Positions 6,939 to 14,196 of a stretch of DNA of 23,786 nt are shown here, piece after piece. The notes beneath the pieces were generated by a model that saw only the letters and a list, made by a program, of their open reading frames with translations, did no database searches and was not told the DNA's origin. Where the stretch lies: NCBI GenBank assembly GCA_900553245.1, contig USCP01000006.1:1-23786 (forward strand), in the 5' to 3' direction. Position 1 is the first letter of the stretch; each line of letters begins with the position of its first letter. Position numbers and translations under genes: made by a program. This DNA comes from an uncultured Peptococcaceae bacterium (lineage in GTDB: Bacteria; Bacillota; Peptococcia; Peptococcales; Peptococcaceae).

Positions 6939-7071
6939 CTATAAGCTGGTAATCAATACCTATCAAGATGATGCTCAGAAAGTAAAAATGGAAAAATTTT
7001 TGAAGAATAGTAAAAAACGGACTATACACAATCGCTATCAAGGACAGAAAAACACCACTGGCGGACACGTG
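6939..7071. other. Intergenic stretch without a recognised gene
   Basis: Between the hairpin above and the A-tract region of the ribosomal promoter I see no gene. A 60-codon open frame across it begins inside the terminator hairpin, lacks a ribosome-binding site and is Lys/Thr/Arg-rich without a recognisable domain. Confidence 0.6.
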
Positions 7072-7109
7072 AAAAAAACGCGCAAAACCGCATAAAATAC
7101 GCAAAAAAA
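7072..7109 (+). promoter_or_regulatory. Helically phased A-tracts upstream of the ribosomal promoter
   Basis: Four A-tracts at 7072-7078, 7084-7087, 7094-7097 and 7103-7109 have centres about 10-10.5 bp apart, i.e. one per helical turn. This is the classic sequence pattern of intrinsically curved DNA and ends 3 bp before the -35, where an UP element would contact the RNA polymerase alpha C-terminal domains. Confidence 0.6.
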
Positions 7110-7112
7110 CGC

Positions 7113-7141
7113 TTGCATTACCGCAAATCGCATGCTATACT
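7113..7141 (+). promoter_or_regulatory. Main promoter of the S10-spc-alpha ribosomal operon
   Basis: TTGCAT (7113-7118), a 17-bp spacer and TATACT (7136-7141) preceded by an extended -10 TGC (7133-7135). Predicted transcription start is about 7148, leaving a leader of about 120 nt before rpsJ. It is the only strong promoter found for the more than 14-kb ribosomal block. Confidence 0.85.
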
Positions 7142-7147
7142 CAAGGA

Positions 7148-7267
7148 GTGCCTGAAAAAAGCAATGACGCGGGAGATTGCTAGGCGATTGGACACACCCG
7201 AGGCCGTGTCCTAGGGAACTCCCGCCGAGAAGTCCGACAATCGGGCGAAACAAGGAGGAAATATTTA
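7148..7267 (+). promoter_or_regulatory. Structured 5' leader of the ribosomal operon, candidate autoregulatory RNA
   Basis: Nested hairpins can be drawn. The outer stem is GCGGGAG (7169-7175) with CTCCCGC (7219-7225). The inner stem is GGACAC (7190-7195) with GTGTCC (7206-7211), extended by CTA (7180-7182) with TAG (7212-7214) across an asymmetric loop. A third hairpin, CCGA (7234-7237) with TCGG (7241-7244), lies just before the AAGGAGG site (7252-7258). CGC (7223-7225) could instead pair with GCG (7245-7247), so two mutually exclusive folds are possible. S10-operon leaders are known translational and attenuation control sites in other bacteria (L4 in E. coli). Which ligand applies here is not visible. 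Confidence 0.5.
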
Positions 7268-7576
7268 ATGGCAAAAGGTAAAATCAGAATCCGCTTGAAG
7301 GCTTTTGATCACAAAGTGCTCGATCAAAGCGCAAGCAAAATCGTAGAAACTGCCAAGAAGACTGGCGCAACCGTTTCCGGTCCTGTTCCACTTCCAACCG
7401 AAAAGGCAATCTACACTGTTCTTCGTTCTCCACACGTTAACAAAGACTCTAGAGAACAATTTGAAACTAGAACCCACAAGCGTCTCATTGACATCACCGA
7501 ACACACCAACAAGACTGTTGAAGCTTTGATGCGTTTGGACTTGCCAAGCGGCGTGGAAATCGAAATCAAATTATAA
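7268..7576 (+). CDS. rpsJ: 30S ribosomal protein S10 (uS10)
   Basis: A 102-aa protein of normal length for S10, recognised by IRIRLKAFDHK, SGPVPLPT and the RTHKRLIDI segment. It sits in the 30S head and, as NusE, can join NusB in antitermination complexes. It is the first gene of the operon, with a strong AAGGAGG 9 nt before the ATG. In many Bacillota rpsJ follows tuf and fusA; here it starts its own transcription unit after an unrelated surface-protein gene. Confidence 0.98.
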   Translation: MAKGKIRIRLKAFDHKVLDQSASKIVETAKKTGATVSGPVPLPTEKAIYTVLRSPHVNKDSREQFETRTHKRLIDITEHTNKTVEALMRLDLPSGVEIEIKL

Positions 7577-7604
7577 TTATTAAAAGAAGGAGGTGGCAGT
7601 TCGA

Positions 7605-8231
7605 ATGAAAGCCATTTTAGGTAAGAAAATCGGGATGACTCAAATCTTCACTCCAGAAGGCGTTTTGGTTCCTGTAACTGTAGTAGAAGCAGGCCCTTGC
7701 GTAGTCACCCAGGTAAAAACAATTGATACTGACGGTTATAATGCTGTTCAGGTCGGCTTTGGCGATATCAAGCCAGTTGCAGTAAAGAAGCCTGCAAAGG
7801 GTCATTTCGGCAAGGCCGGTGTAGCCGCTAGAAAGTATCTCCGCGAATTCACTGTTGAAGATACCGCTAGCTACAACAATGGCGACGAAATCAAGGCAGA
7901 TATCTTTGCTGAAGGTGAAGCGATTGACGTTTCCGGCGTTAGCAAGGGTAAAGGTTTTGCCGGTACCATTAAGCGCTACGGCCGCCATCGTGGGCCTATG
8001 ACACACGGTTCTAAGCACAAAAGAAAAACCGGGTCTGTTGGCGCTGCCGGTCCTCATCACGTATTCAAAGGCCATTTAATGCCTGGACGTGCTGGGAATA
8101 AGAACGTAACCGTACAAAACCTTAAAGTTGTTAAGGTTGACGTTGAAAATAACTTGCTCTTAATCAAAGGTTCCATTCCAGGGGCAAAGAACAGCCTCGT
8201 GGTTGTTAAGGAAAGCGTAAAGAGTAGATAA
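7605..8231 (+). CDS. rplC: 50S ribosomal protein L3 (uL3)
   Basis: A 208-aa L3, an early 50S assembly protein reaching toward the peptidyl-transferase centre. Signatures are the KAILGKKIGMTQIF start and the basic loop GRHRGPMTHGSKHKR with PGRAGNKNVTVQNL. I chose the ATG at 7605, which gives the canonical N-terminus and lies 11 nt from AAGGAGG; an in-frame GTG at 7593 falls inside that site. It is 28 nt after rpsJ. Confidence 0.97.
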   Translation: MKAILGKKIGMTQIFTPEGVLVPVTVVEAGPCVVTQVKTIDTDGYNAVQVGFGDIKPVAVKKPAKGHFGKAGVAARKYLREFTVEDTASYNNGDEIKADIFAEGEAIDVSGVSKGKGFAGTIKRYGRHRGPMTHGSKHKRKTGSVGAAGPHHVFKGHLMPGRAGNKNVTVQNLKVVKVDVENNLLLIKGSIPGAKNSLVVVKESVKSR

Positions 8232-8248
8232 GGAAAGGAGGAGAATAC

Positions 8249-8872
8249 ATGCCTGTAATTCAAGTGAAAAACATGCAAGGTGCTGACGTTGAAGAACTCG
8301 CATTAAACGATGCAGTGTTTGGCGTTGAACCTAACAAAGCTGTTATGCATGAAGTTGTTGTTAATTATTTAGCTGGTTTGCGTGCTGGTACTTCTTGCAC
8401 CAAATCCCGCGGCGAAGTAAGAGGCGGTGGCCGCAAGCCATGGCGTCAAAAAGGGACTGGCCGTGCACGTGCTGGTACTTCCCGTTCCCCATTGTGGCGT
8501 GGTGGTGCAATCATCTTCGGGCCAAAGCCAAGAGATTACTCCTATCGCGTAAACAAGAAGAAAGTTGCATTGGCAATGCGTTCTGCACTTTCCGATAAGG
8601 TGATTGAAAATGCAATGTTCGTTCTCGATGCATTGTCTTTCGAAGCACCAAAAACCAAAGACATGATCAAAGTGCTCGAAGCACTTGGCACTGAAAAGAA
8701 AACATTGCTCGTTCTTCCTGAACTTGACGAAGTTGTTATCAAGAGTGCTCGTAACATCAAGGGTATCACTCCTGTGACCGTTGCTGAATTGAACACTTAT
8801 GAAATCTTGAACCATAACAACATCGTTATTACTAAGGATGCTGTTGCAAAGATTGAGGAGGTGTTGGCGTAA
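8249..8872 (+). CDS. rplD: 50S ribosomal protein L4 (uL4)
   Basis: A 207-aa L4 that lines the peptide exit tunnel. The long basic loop (about residues 51-100: RGGGRKPWRQKGTGRARAG then SPLWRGGA) is intact. In E. coli L4 represses its own operon through the S10 leader, which makes it the first candidate ligand for the leader at 7148-7267, though that control is not conserved everywhere. The AAGGAGGAG site is close to the ATG. The TAA overlaps the rplW start by one base. Confidence 0.97.
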   Translation: MPVIQVKNMQGADVEELALNDAVFGVEPNKAVMHEVVVNYLAGLRAGTSCTKSRGEVRGGGRKPWRQKGTGRARAGTSRSPLWRGGAIIFGPKPRDYSYRVNKKKVALAMRSALSDKVIENAMFVLDALSFEAPKTKDMIKVLEALGTEKKTLLVLPELDEVVIKSARNIKGITPVTVAELNTYEILNHNNIVITKDAVAKIEEVLA

Positions 8873-9159
8873 TGAAATTGGCAAGAGAAATCATCATCAA
8901 ACCAGTTGTTACTGAAAAAAGCGTTGACCTTATGCAAGAAAACAAGTACTGCTTCAAGGTAGCGAAAGATGCCAACAAAATCGAAATCAAAAATGCCATC
9001 GAAGAAATCTTTAAGGTTTCCGTTGTGAATGTAAACACTGTAAACGTTCACGGCAAAATGAAGCGTATGGGCCGTCACCAAGGCAGAACTGCTAGCTGGA
9101 AGAAAGCCATCGTTACTCTTCGTGAAGGCGATAGCATTGAAGTATTTGAAGGTCTTTAA
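8872..9159 (+). CDS. rplW: 50S ribosomal protein L23 (uL23)
   Basis: A 95-aa L23, which sits at the tunnel exit and serves as a docking point for trigger factor and SRP. Typical segments are IIIKPVVTEKS near the start and NVHGKMKRMGRHQG in the extended loop. It starts in the TAATG overlap with rplD, with a GAGGAGG site inside the end of rplD, so the two genes should be translationally coupled. Confidence 0.97.
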   Translation: MKLAREIIIKPVVTEKSVDLMQENKYCFKVAKDANKIEIKNAIEEIFKVSVVNVNTVNVHGKMKRMGRHQGRTASWKKAIVTLREGDSIEVFEGL

Positions 9160-9178
9160 TTAATCAAGGAGGAACAAA

Positions 9179-10012
9179 ATGGCACTTAGATCATTTAAGC
9201 CGACTTCTCCTGGCGTACGTCAGATGACTGTTTCTTCTTTCGAAGAAATCACCACTAACAAGCCTGAGAAATCCCTGCTTGTACCGCTCAAGAAGAATGC
9301 TGGTCGTAACAGCTACGGCCGCATCACTGTTCGTCATCAAGGCGGCGGTCACAAGAGAAAATATCGTATCATTGACTTCAAGCGTACTAAAGATGGTGTT
9401 CCAGCTCGCGTAGCTACCATCGAATACGATCCGAACCCTTGCAGCCGTATCGCTCTTCTTCACTACGTAGACGGTGAAAAGCGTTACATCCTCGCTCCTG
9501 CAGGTTTAAAGGTTGGCGATATGGTTTACTCCGGTCCAGATGCAGACATCAAAACCGGTAATGCACTTCCATTGGCTAACATCCCAGTTGGTACCTTGCT
9601 CCACAACATTGAGCTCCATCCTGGTCGTGGCGGCCAAATCTGCCGTAGTGCTGGCGTAAGCGCTCAGCTCATGGCTAAGGAAGGCAAGTACGCTTTACTT
9701 CGTCTCCCTTCCGGTGAAGTTCGTAAAGTTCTTCTCACTTGCCGTGCTACCATCGGTGTTGTTGGCAACCATGAACATGCTAACATCAACATTGGTAAGG
9801 CTGGTCGTACCCGCTGGATGGGCGTTCGTCCTACCGTTCGTGGTTCCGTAATGAACCCTAACGATCACCCACACGGTGGTGGTGAAGGTCGCGCACCAGT
9901 TGGTCGTAAGTCCCCTGTTAGTCCTTGGGGTAAAGTTGCTCATGGTGGTAAGACTCGCAAGAAGAAAAACCTTAGCAACAAGCTCATCGTGACACCTAGA
10001 AAAGGCAAGTAA
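9179..10012 (+). CDS. rplB: 50S ribosomal protein L2 (uL2)
   Basis: A 277-aa L2, needed for subunit joining and peptidyl-transferase activity. It has the N-terminal RNA-binding segment (GRNSYGRITVRHQGGGHKR, 42-60) and the C-terminal NPNDHPHGGGEGR loop, with H230 matching the conserved functional histidine of E. coli (His229). The C-terminus is Lys/Arg-rich. AAGGAGG precedes the ATG, and the gene is 19 nt after rplW. Confidence 0.98.
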   Translation: MALRSFKPTSPGVRQMTVSSFEEITTNKPEKSLLVPLKKNAGRNSYGRITVRHQGGGHKRKYRIIDFKRTKDGVPARVATIEYDPNPCSRIALLHYVDGEKRYILAPAGLKVGDMVYSGPDADIKTGNALPLANIPVGTLLHNIELHPGRGGQICRSAGVSAQLMAKEGKYALLRLPSGEVRKVLLTCRATIGVVGNHEHANINIGKAGRTRWMGVRPTVRGSVMNPNDHPHGGGEGRAPVGRKSPVSPWGKVAHGGKTRKKKNLSNKLIVTPRKGK

Positions 10013-10046
10013 TAGCCGAGCGTAATCGAAAGGAGGCAATTCATTC

Positions 10047-10328
10047 ATGAGCAGATCTCTCAAAAAAGGACCTTTTGTTGACGAAAAACTCTACAACAAA
10101 GTGGTCGCAATGAATGAAAGCAATGAAAAATCTGTGATCAAAACTTGGTCACGTTCATCCACCATCTTCCCAGAATTCATTGGTCATACTTTTGCCGTTC
10201 ACGATGGCAGAAAGCACATCCCAGTGTACGTAACCGAAGACATGGTTGGTCATAAACTTGGCGAATTCGCACCTACCCGTACCTACAAAGGTCACGCTGG
10301 TGACGAAAAATCCAGCCGTTCACGATAA
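10047..10328 (+). CDS. rpsS: 30S ribosomal protein S19 (uS19)
   Basis: A 93-aa S19 of normal length, in the 30S head next to S13. Recognised by MSRSLKKGPFVD, TWSRSSTIFPEFIGHT and the GHKLGEFAPTRTYKGH block. The 34-nt gap before it contains GAAAGGAGG. Confidence 0.98.
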   Translation: MSRSLKKGPFVDEKLYNKVVAMNESNEKSVIKTWSRSSTIFPEFIGHTFAVHDGRKHIPVYVTEDMVGHKLGEFAPTRTYKGHAGDEKSSRSR

Positions 10329-10349
10329 GCAGGAAGGAGGAAACTTAAA

Positions 10350-10682
10350 GTGGAAGCAAAAGCATGTGCAAAACACATTAGAATTTCACCTCGTAAAGCG
10401 CGTCAAGTTGTTGACTTGATTCGTGGTAAGAGCGTACAAGAAGCTTACAGTATTTTACAATTTACTCCACATAAAGGTTCTGCAATCGTGACAAAGGTTT
10501 TAAAATCCGCTGTTGCAAATGCAGAGCACAACTATGATATGGATGTGGAAAATCTCGTCGTAAGTACTGCCTTTGTTGACCAAGGCCCAAGCATTAAGCG
10601 TTACAAACCACGCGCTATGGGTCGCGCAGATGGCATCTCTAAGAGAACCAGTCATATCACCATTATGGTAAGCGAAAGATAA
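10350..10682 (+). CDS. rplV: 50S ribosomal protein L22 (uL22), GTG start
   Basis: A 110-aa L22 whose beta-hairpin lines the exit tunnel constriction. Signatures: IRISPRKARQVVDLIRGK near the N-terminus and KRYKPRAMGRADGI in the hairpin, where macrolide-resistance changes map in other species; nothing unusual is visible here. The start is GTG, set by AGGAAGGAGG upstream. The gene lies 21 nt after rpsS. Confidence 0.97.
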   Translation: MEAKACAKHIRISPRKARQVVDLIRGKSVQEAYSILQFTPHKGSAIVTKVLKSAVANAEHNYDMDVENLVVSTAFVDQGPSIKRYKPRAMGRADGISKRTSHITIMVSER

Positions 10683-10693
10683 GGAGGAATACT

Positions 10694-11347
10694 GTGGGAC
10701 AGAAAGTAAATCCAATTGGCATTCGTGTTGGCGTTATCCGCGATTGGGACGCTAAATGGTATGCTGATGATAAAAACTATGTCGATCTCCTCCATGAAGA
10801 TTTCAAGGTTCGCAAGTTTGTAAAAGGCAAACTTTTCGACAGCGGTATTGCAAGAATCGTTATTGAACGTACCGGCACCACCAAGATTAAAGTGACTATC
10901 CACACTGCAAAGCCTGGTATTGTCATCGGTCGCAATGGTTCCGCAATCGAAGTTCTTCGTGGGGAACTTGAAAAGCTCACTGGCAAGTCTGTATCTATCA
11001 GCGTTGTTGAAGTGAAGCATCCAGAAGCAAATGCTCAGCTCGTAGCTGAATCTATTGCACAAGCACTCGAAAACCGTGTTGCTTATCGTCGTGCAATGAA
11101 GCAACACATCCAAAGAGCAACCAAAGCTGGCGCTCAAGGGATCAAGGTTAGCTGCGCAGGCCGTTTGGCAGGTGCTGATATCGCACGTACTGAATGGGTT
11201 ACCGAAGGTAAAGTTCCTCTTCACACCCTCCGTGCAGATATCGATTATGGTTTCTATGAAGCAGATACCACCTATGGTAAGATTGGTATCAAAGTATGGA
11301 TTTACAATGGTGAAATCCTTGACGATAGCAAAGAAGGAGGACGCTAA
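10694..11347 (+). CDS. rpsC: 30S ribosomal protein S3 (uS3), GTG start
   Basis: A 217-aa S3 in the 30S head near the mRNA entry site. It begins GQKVNPIGIRVG and has a type II KH domain with the GRNG loop at 79-82. The C-terminal domain carries GIKVSCAGRLAGADIARTE. GTG start, with AAGGAGG directly behind the rplV stop, 11 nt upstream. The SD of rplP lies in its last codons. Confidence 0.98.
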   Translation: MGQKVNPIGIRVGVIRDWDAKWYADDKNYVDLLHEDFKVRKFVKGKLFDSGIARIVIERTGTTKIKVTIHTAKPGIVIGRNGSAIEVLRGELEKLTGKSVSISVVEVKHPEANAQLVAESIAQALENRVAYRRAMKQHIQRATKAGAQGIKVSCAGRLAGADIARTEWVTEGKVPLHTLRADIDYGFYEADTTYGKIGIKVWIYNGEILDDSKEGGR

Positions 11348-11349
11348 TT

Positions 11350-11775
11350 ATGTTAATGCCTAAGAGAACTAAATGGCGTCGCCCACACCGTAGAAAACTT
11401 GGTGGCGAAGCTCATAAGGGTACTAAAGTAAGCTACGGTGAATTTGGTCTTCAAGCTACCACTGGTGCTTGGGTTACCAGCCGTCAAATCGAAGCTGCTC
11501 GTATTGCGATGACCCGTTATATCAAGCGTGGTGGTAAGGTTTGGATCAAAATTTTCCCAGACCAACCAGTAACCGCTAAGCCAGCTGAAGTACGTATGGG
11601 TTCCGGGAAAGGGGCTCCAGACTACTGGGTAGCTGTAGTAAAACCAGGCCGCGTGATGTTCGAAGTAAGCGGTGTTCCAGAAGAAACCGCTCGCGAAGCA
11701 CTTCGCTTGGCTATGCACAAACTGCCTTGCAAATGCAAGATTGTTAAAAGGGAAGAAATGGAGGCTGATGTCTAA
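11350..11775 (+). CDS. rplP: 50S ribosomal protein L16 (uL16)
   Basis: A 141-aa L16 that contacts tRNA elbows near the A site. It starts MLMPKRTKWRR, the usual form in this phylum, so the ATG at 11350 is preferred to the one at 11356. MGSGKGAPDYWVAVVKPG (83-100) is the conserved loop. Only 2 nt separate it from rpsC, whose end carries GAAGGAGG. Its TAA overlaps the rpmC ATG. Confidence 0.97.
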   Translation: MLMPKRTKWRRPHRRKLGGEAHKGTKVSYGEFGLQATTGAWVTSRQIEAARIAMTRYIKRGGKVWIKIFPDQPVTAKPAEVRMGSGKGAPDYWVAVVKPGRVMFEVSGVPEETAREALRLAMHKLPCKCKIVKREEMEADV

Positions 11776-11975
11776 TGAAGGCTGAAACCTTAAGAGAACT
11801 CTCTACTGAAGAGTTGAACAAGAAGGTTGTTGAACTTAAAGAAGAACTCTTTAATTTGCGTTTTCAGATGGCTACCGGCCAACTCGAAAACCCAATGCAG
11901 TTAAAGCAAGTTAGAAAAGATATTGCTAGAGCTAAAACCGTGATTCGCGAACGCGAAATCGCTGCTCAAGCGTAA
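11775..11975 (+). CDS. rpmC: 50S ribosomal protein L29 (uL29)
   Basis: A 66-aa L29, a two-helix protein at the tunnel exit beside L23. Recognised by ELSTEELNKKVVELKEELF and RFQMATGQLENP. It starts in the TAATG overlap with rplP. Confidence 0.97.
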   Translation: MKAETLRELSTEELNKKVVELKEELFNLRFQMATGQLENPMQLKQVRKDIARAKTVIREREIAAQA

Positions 11976-11992
11976 GAGAAGGAGGAAATAAA

Positions 11993-12256
11993 GTGGCAGA
12001 TCGTAACAATAGAAAAGTACGTATCGGCATTGTTAGCTCCGATAAAATGGACAAGACGATTGTTGTTGATGTTGAAAGTCCTCGCCGCCATCCTCTTTAT
12101 GGTAAGCTTGCGAAGAACACCAATCACTTCAAAGCCCATGATGAGCTTAACGAAGCAAAGGTTGGGGACCGCGTAAAAATCATGGAAACCCGTCCTTTGT
12201 CCAAGTCCAAGAGATGGCGCCTTGTAGAAATTATCGAAAAGGCTCCGATTGTATAA
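11993..12256 (+). CDS. rpsQ: 30S ribosomal protein S17 (uS17), GTG start
   Basis: An 87-aa S17, a primary 16S rRNA binder with an OB fold. Recognised by RKVRIGIVSSDKMDKTIVV and the METRPLSKSKRWRLVEI segment. GTG start after GAAGGAGG, 17 nt beyond rpmC. Confidence 0.97.
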   Translation: MADRNNRKVRIGIVSSDKMDKTIVVDVESPRRHPLYGKLAKNTNHFKAHDELNEAKVGDRVKIMETRPLSKSKRWRLVEIIEKAPIV

Positions 12257-12290
12257 GACGACGTAAAGCTCGAAGGGAGGAAAGCTCGCA

Positions 12291-12659
12291 ATGATTCAAC
12301 AAGAAACCAGACTTAAAGTCGGTGATAACACTGGCGCGAAAGAGCTCCTTTGCATCCGCGTGCTTGGCGGTACAAAGCGTCGCTATGCTTCCGTTGGTGA
12401 CATCATCGTTTGTGCAGTAAAAGAAGCAACACCCGGTGGCGTTGTCAAGAAGGGTGATGTTGTAAAGGCTGTAGTAGTTCGTACTACTCGCCCAGTTAAA
12501 CGTCCAGACGGCTCTTACATTCGCTTCAGCGAAAATGCAGCTGTTATTATCAAAGACGATAAGAGCCCAAGAGGAACTCGTATCTTTGGGCCTGTTGCCA
12601 GAGAACTTCGTGATAAAGACTTCATGAAGATTGTCAGCTTGGCACCTGAAGTACTTTAA
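12291..12659 (+). CDS. rplN: 50S ribosomal protein L14 (uL14)
   Basis: A 122-aa L14, the family's usual length, at the subunit interface. Starts MIQQETRLKVGDNTGAKE and contains RVLGGTKRRYASVGD and the FGPVARELRDKDFMKI tail. The 34-nt gap to rpsQ holds GAAGGGAGG. Confidence 0.98.
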   Translation: MIQQETRLKVGDNTGAKELLCIRVLGGTKRRYASVGDIIVCAVKEATPGGVVKKGDVVKAVVVRTTRPVKRPDGSYIRFSENAAVIIKDDKSPRGTRIFGPVARELRDKDFMKIVSLAPEVL

Positions 12660-12678
12660 TTCCCTGGAGGTGAATATA

Positions 12679-12993
12679 GTGCCTAAAATGAAAATTCGTA
12701 AAGGTGACGAAGTAATCGTCATTTCCGGTAAAGATAAAGGTAAGGTCGGCAAGGTTATCAAGGCTCTTCCTGAAGAGCAACGTGTAATCGTTGAAGGCGT
12801 AGCAGTAGCTAAGCGCCACACCAAACCATCCCAAGCTAATCCTCAAGGTGGTATCATTGACAAACCAATGCCAATTCACATCTCCAATGTTATGGCATAC
12901 GATGCAGCGAACAAGAAAGGTTCCCGTATCGGTTACAAGTTTGTTGACGGCAAGAAGATCCGCGTATTGAAGAGCAGCGGCAAAGAGTTCTAA
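12679..12993 (+). CDS. rplX: 50S ribosomal protein L24 (uL24), GTG start
   Basis: A 104-aa L24, an assembly initiator protein near the tunnel exit. A KOW motif spans about residues 5-35 (RKGDEVIVISGKDKGKVG). The GTG at 12679 follows CTGGAGGTG; the frame is open further upstream into rplN, but no start there has a ribosome-binding site and the GTG gives the normal PKMKIRKGD N-terminus. Confidence 0.95.
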   Translation: MPKMKIRKGDEVIVISGKDKGKVGKVIKALPEEQRVIVEGVAVAKRHTKPSQANPQGGIIDKPMPIHISNVMAYDAANKKGSRIGYKFVDGKKIRVLKSSGKEF

Positions 12994-13011
12994 TTGGGAG
13001 GAGGTCTACAA

Positions 13012-13551
13012 GTGGCTAGATTAAAAGATAAATATATCGCTGAAATCGCACCTGCTATGCAGGAAAAGTTTGGCTATAGCAACGTAATGGCTATTCCAAA
13101 GCTTGACAAAATCATCATCAACATCGGCTTGGGTGAAGCAGTAGACAATCCTAAGGCTCTCGATGGTGCTGTTGAAGATATTACACTCATCGCTGGTCAA
13201 AAACCAGTTATCACTCGTGCTAAGAAATCCATCGCTGGTTTCAAAATTCGTGAAGGTATGCCAATCGGCGTAAAGGTTACCCTTCGTGGCGACCGTATGT
13301 ATGAATTCGTTGACCGTTTGTTCAACGTTGCATTGCCTCGCGTAAGAGACTTCCGTGGTGTATCCGGCAAGAGCTTCGATGGTCGTGGCAACTACAGCCT
13401 CGGCTTAACCGAACAGCTGATTTTCCCAGAAATCGATTATGATAAGATTGATAAAATCAGAGGTATGCAAATCGTATTTACCACTACCGCTAAGACGGAT
13501 GAAGAAGGTAAAGAGCTCCTGAAGATGCTCGGCATGCCTTTCGCAGGTTAA
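13012..13551 (+). CDS. rplE: 50S ribosomal protein L5 (uL5), GTG start
   Basis: A 179-aa L5, exactly the usual length, which binds 5S rRNA in the central protuberance. Recognised by KIIINIGLGEAVDNPK, GQKPVITRAKKSIAGFK and VRDFRGVSGKSFDGRGNY. The GTG at 13012 follows GGGAGGAGG by a normal distance; an upstream in-frame ATG would place that site inside the gene. Confidence 0.96.
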   Translation: MARLKDKYIAEIAPAMQEKFGYSNVMAIPKLDKIIINIGLGEAVDNPKALDGAVEDITLIAGQKPVITRAKKSIAGFKIREGMPIGVKVTLRGDRMYEFVDRLFNVALPRVRDFRGVSGKSFDGRGNYSLGLTEQLIFPEIDYDKIDKIRGMQIVFTTTAKTDEEGKELLKMLGMPFAG

Positions 13552-13566
13552 CAGGAGGTAAGGAAA

Positions 13567-13746
13567 TTGGCTAAAACATCCAAGATTGTCCATAAAGCAC
13601 CTAAATACAAAGTACGTGAACATAACAGATGCAAAGTCTGCGGACGTCCACACGGGTATATGAGAAAGTTCGGCCTTTGCCGTGTATGCTTCCGCGAATT
13701 GGCTAGCAAGGGCGAACTCCCAGGCGTAACCAAGTCCAGCTGGTAA
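13567..13746 (+). CDS. rpsN: 30S ribosomal protein S14, zinc-binding short form (uS14), TTG start
   Basis: A 59-aa type Z S14 in the 30S head. Four zinc-ligand cysteines are present as CKVC (22-25) and CRVC (38-41), followed by FRELASKGELPGV and the conserved SSW end. It is two residues shorter than the usual 61 because the N-terminal region is compact. The start is TTG, 15 nt after rplE, with ACAGGAGG upstream. Confidence 0.95.
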   Translation: MAKTSKIVHKAPKYKVREHNRCKVCGRPHGYMRKFGLCRVCFRELASKGELPGVTKSSW

Positions 13747-13776
13747 GCATCAATTTCGGAAGGAGGTCATCATTTA

Positions 13777-14175
13777 ATGGTAATGTCAGATCCAATCGCG
13801 GATTTCTTAACCCGAATCCGTAATGCTAACATGCAATTGCATGAAAAAGTAGAAATTCCTGCTTCTAAGACCAAAGTTCACTTAGCTGAAATCCTCAAAG
13901 CTGAAGGTTTCATTAAGGACTTCGAAGTAGTTGAAGATAACGTTCAAGGCAAAATCGTTGTGACTCTGAAGTACGGCCCAGACCGTGAACGTGTTATCAC
14001 CGGTTTGAAGAGAATCTCCAAGCCAGGTCTCAGAGTATACTGCAAGAGCGATAACATCCCTAAGGTCCTCGGCGGTCTCGGTATCGCTATCATCTCCACC
14101 TCTAAGGGGATTGTGACCGATAAGGAAGCTCGCAAGCATGGCTTGGGCGGCGAAGTTATCTGCTACGTTTGGTAA
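13777..14175 (+). CDS. rpsH: 30S ribosomal protein S8 (uS8)
   Basis: A 132-aa S8, a primary 16S rRNA binder. Starts MVMSDPIADFLTRIRNA and ends GGEVICYVW, both diagnostic; the STSKGIVTDKEARK segment is the conserved C-terminal RNA contact. GAAGGAGGTC supports the ATG at 13777, with a second possible ATG two codons later. In E. coli S8 represses the spc genes; I see no copy of that target at the rplX-rplE junction. Confidence 0.97.
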   Translation: MVMSDPIADFLTRIRNANMQLHEKVEIPASKTKVHLAEILKAEGFIKDFEVVEDNVQGKIVVTLKYGPDRERVITGLKRISKPGLRVYCKSDNIPKVLGGLGIAIISTSKGIVTDKEARKHGLGGEVICYVW

Positions 14176-14196
14176 TTTGTCTTAGGAGGGTATAAC

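Noticed and set aside
6913..7095. A 60-codon frame between the second hydrolase gene and the ribosomal promoter
   Set aside because: It begins within the terminator hairpin, has no ribosome-binding site and ends in the A-tract region; no recognisable domain.
1..7100. Mobile element, prophage, CRISPR array or tRNA in the variable region
   Set aside because: No transposase or integrase genes, no regular direct repeats with spacers, no terminal inverted repeats and no tRNA-like cloverleaf were seen.
7164..7214. A 16-codon frame (ATG to TAG) inside the rpsJ leader, a possible leader peptide
   Set aside because: The only Shine-Dalgarno-like sequence (7143-7148) lies at or before the predicted transcription start, and the frame coincides with the GC-rich hairpin arms, which explains its composition.
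7148..7267. T-box or known metabolite riboswitch in the rpsJ leader
   Set aside because: No T-box consensus, no terminator/antiterminator T-run and no recognisable riboswitch core; a ribosomal leader fits the context better.
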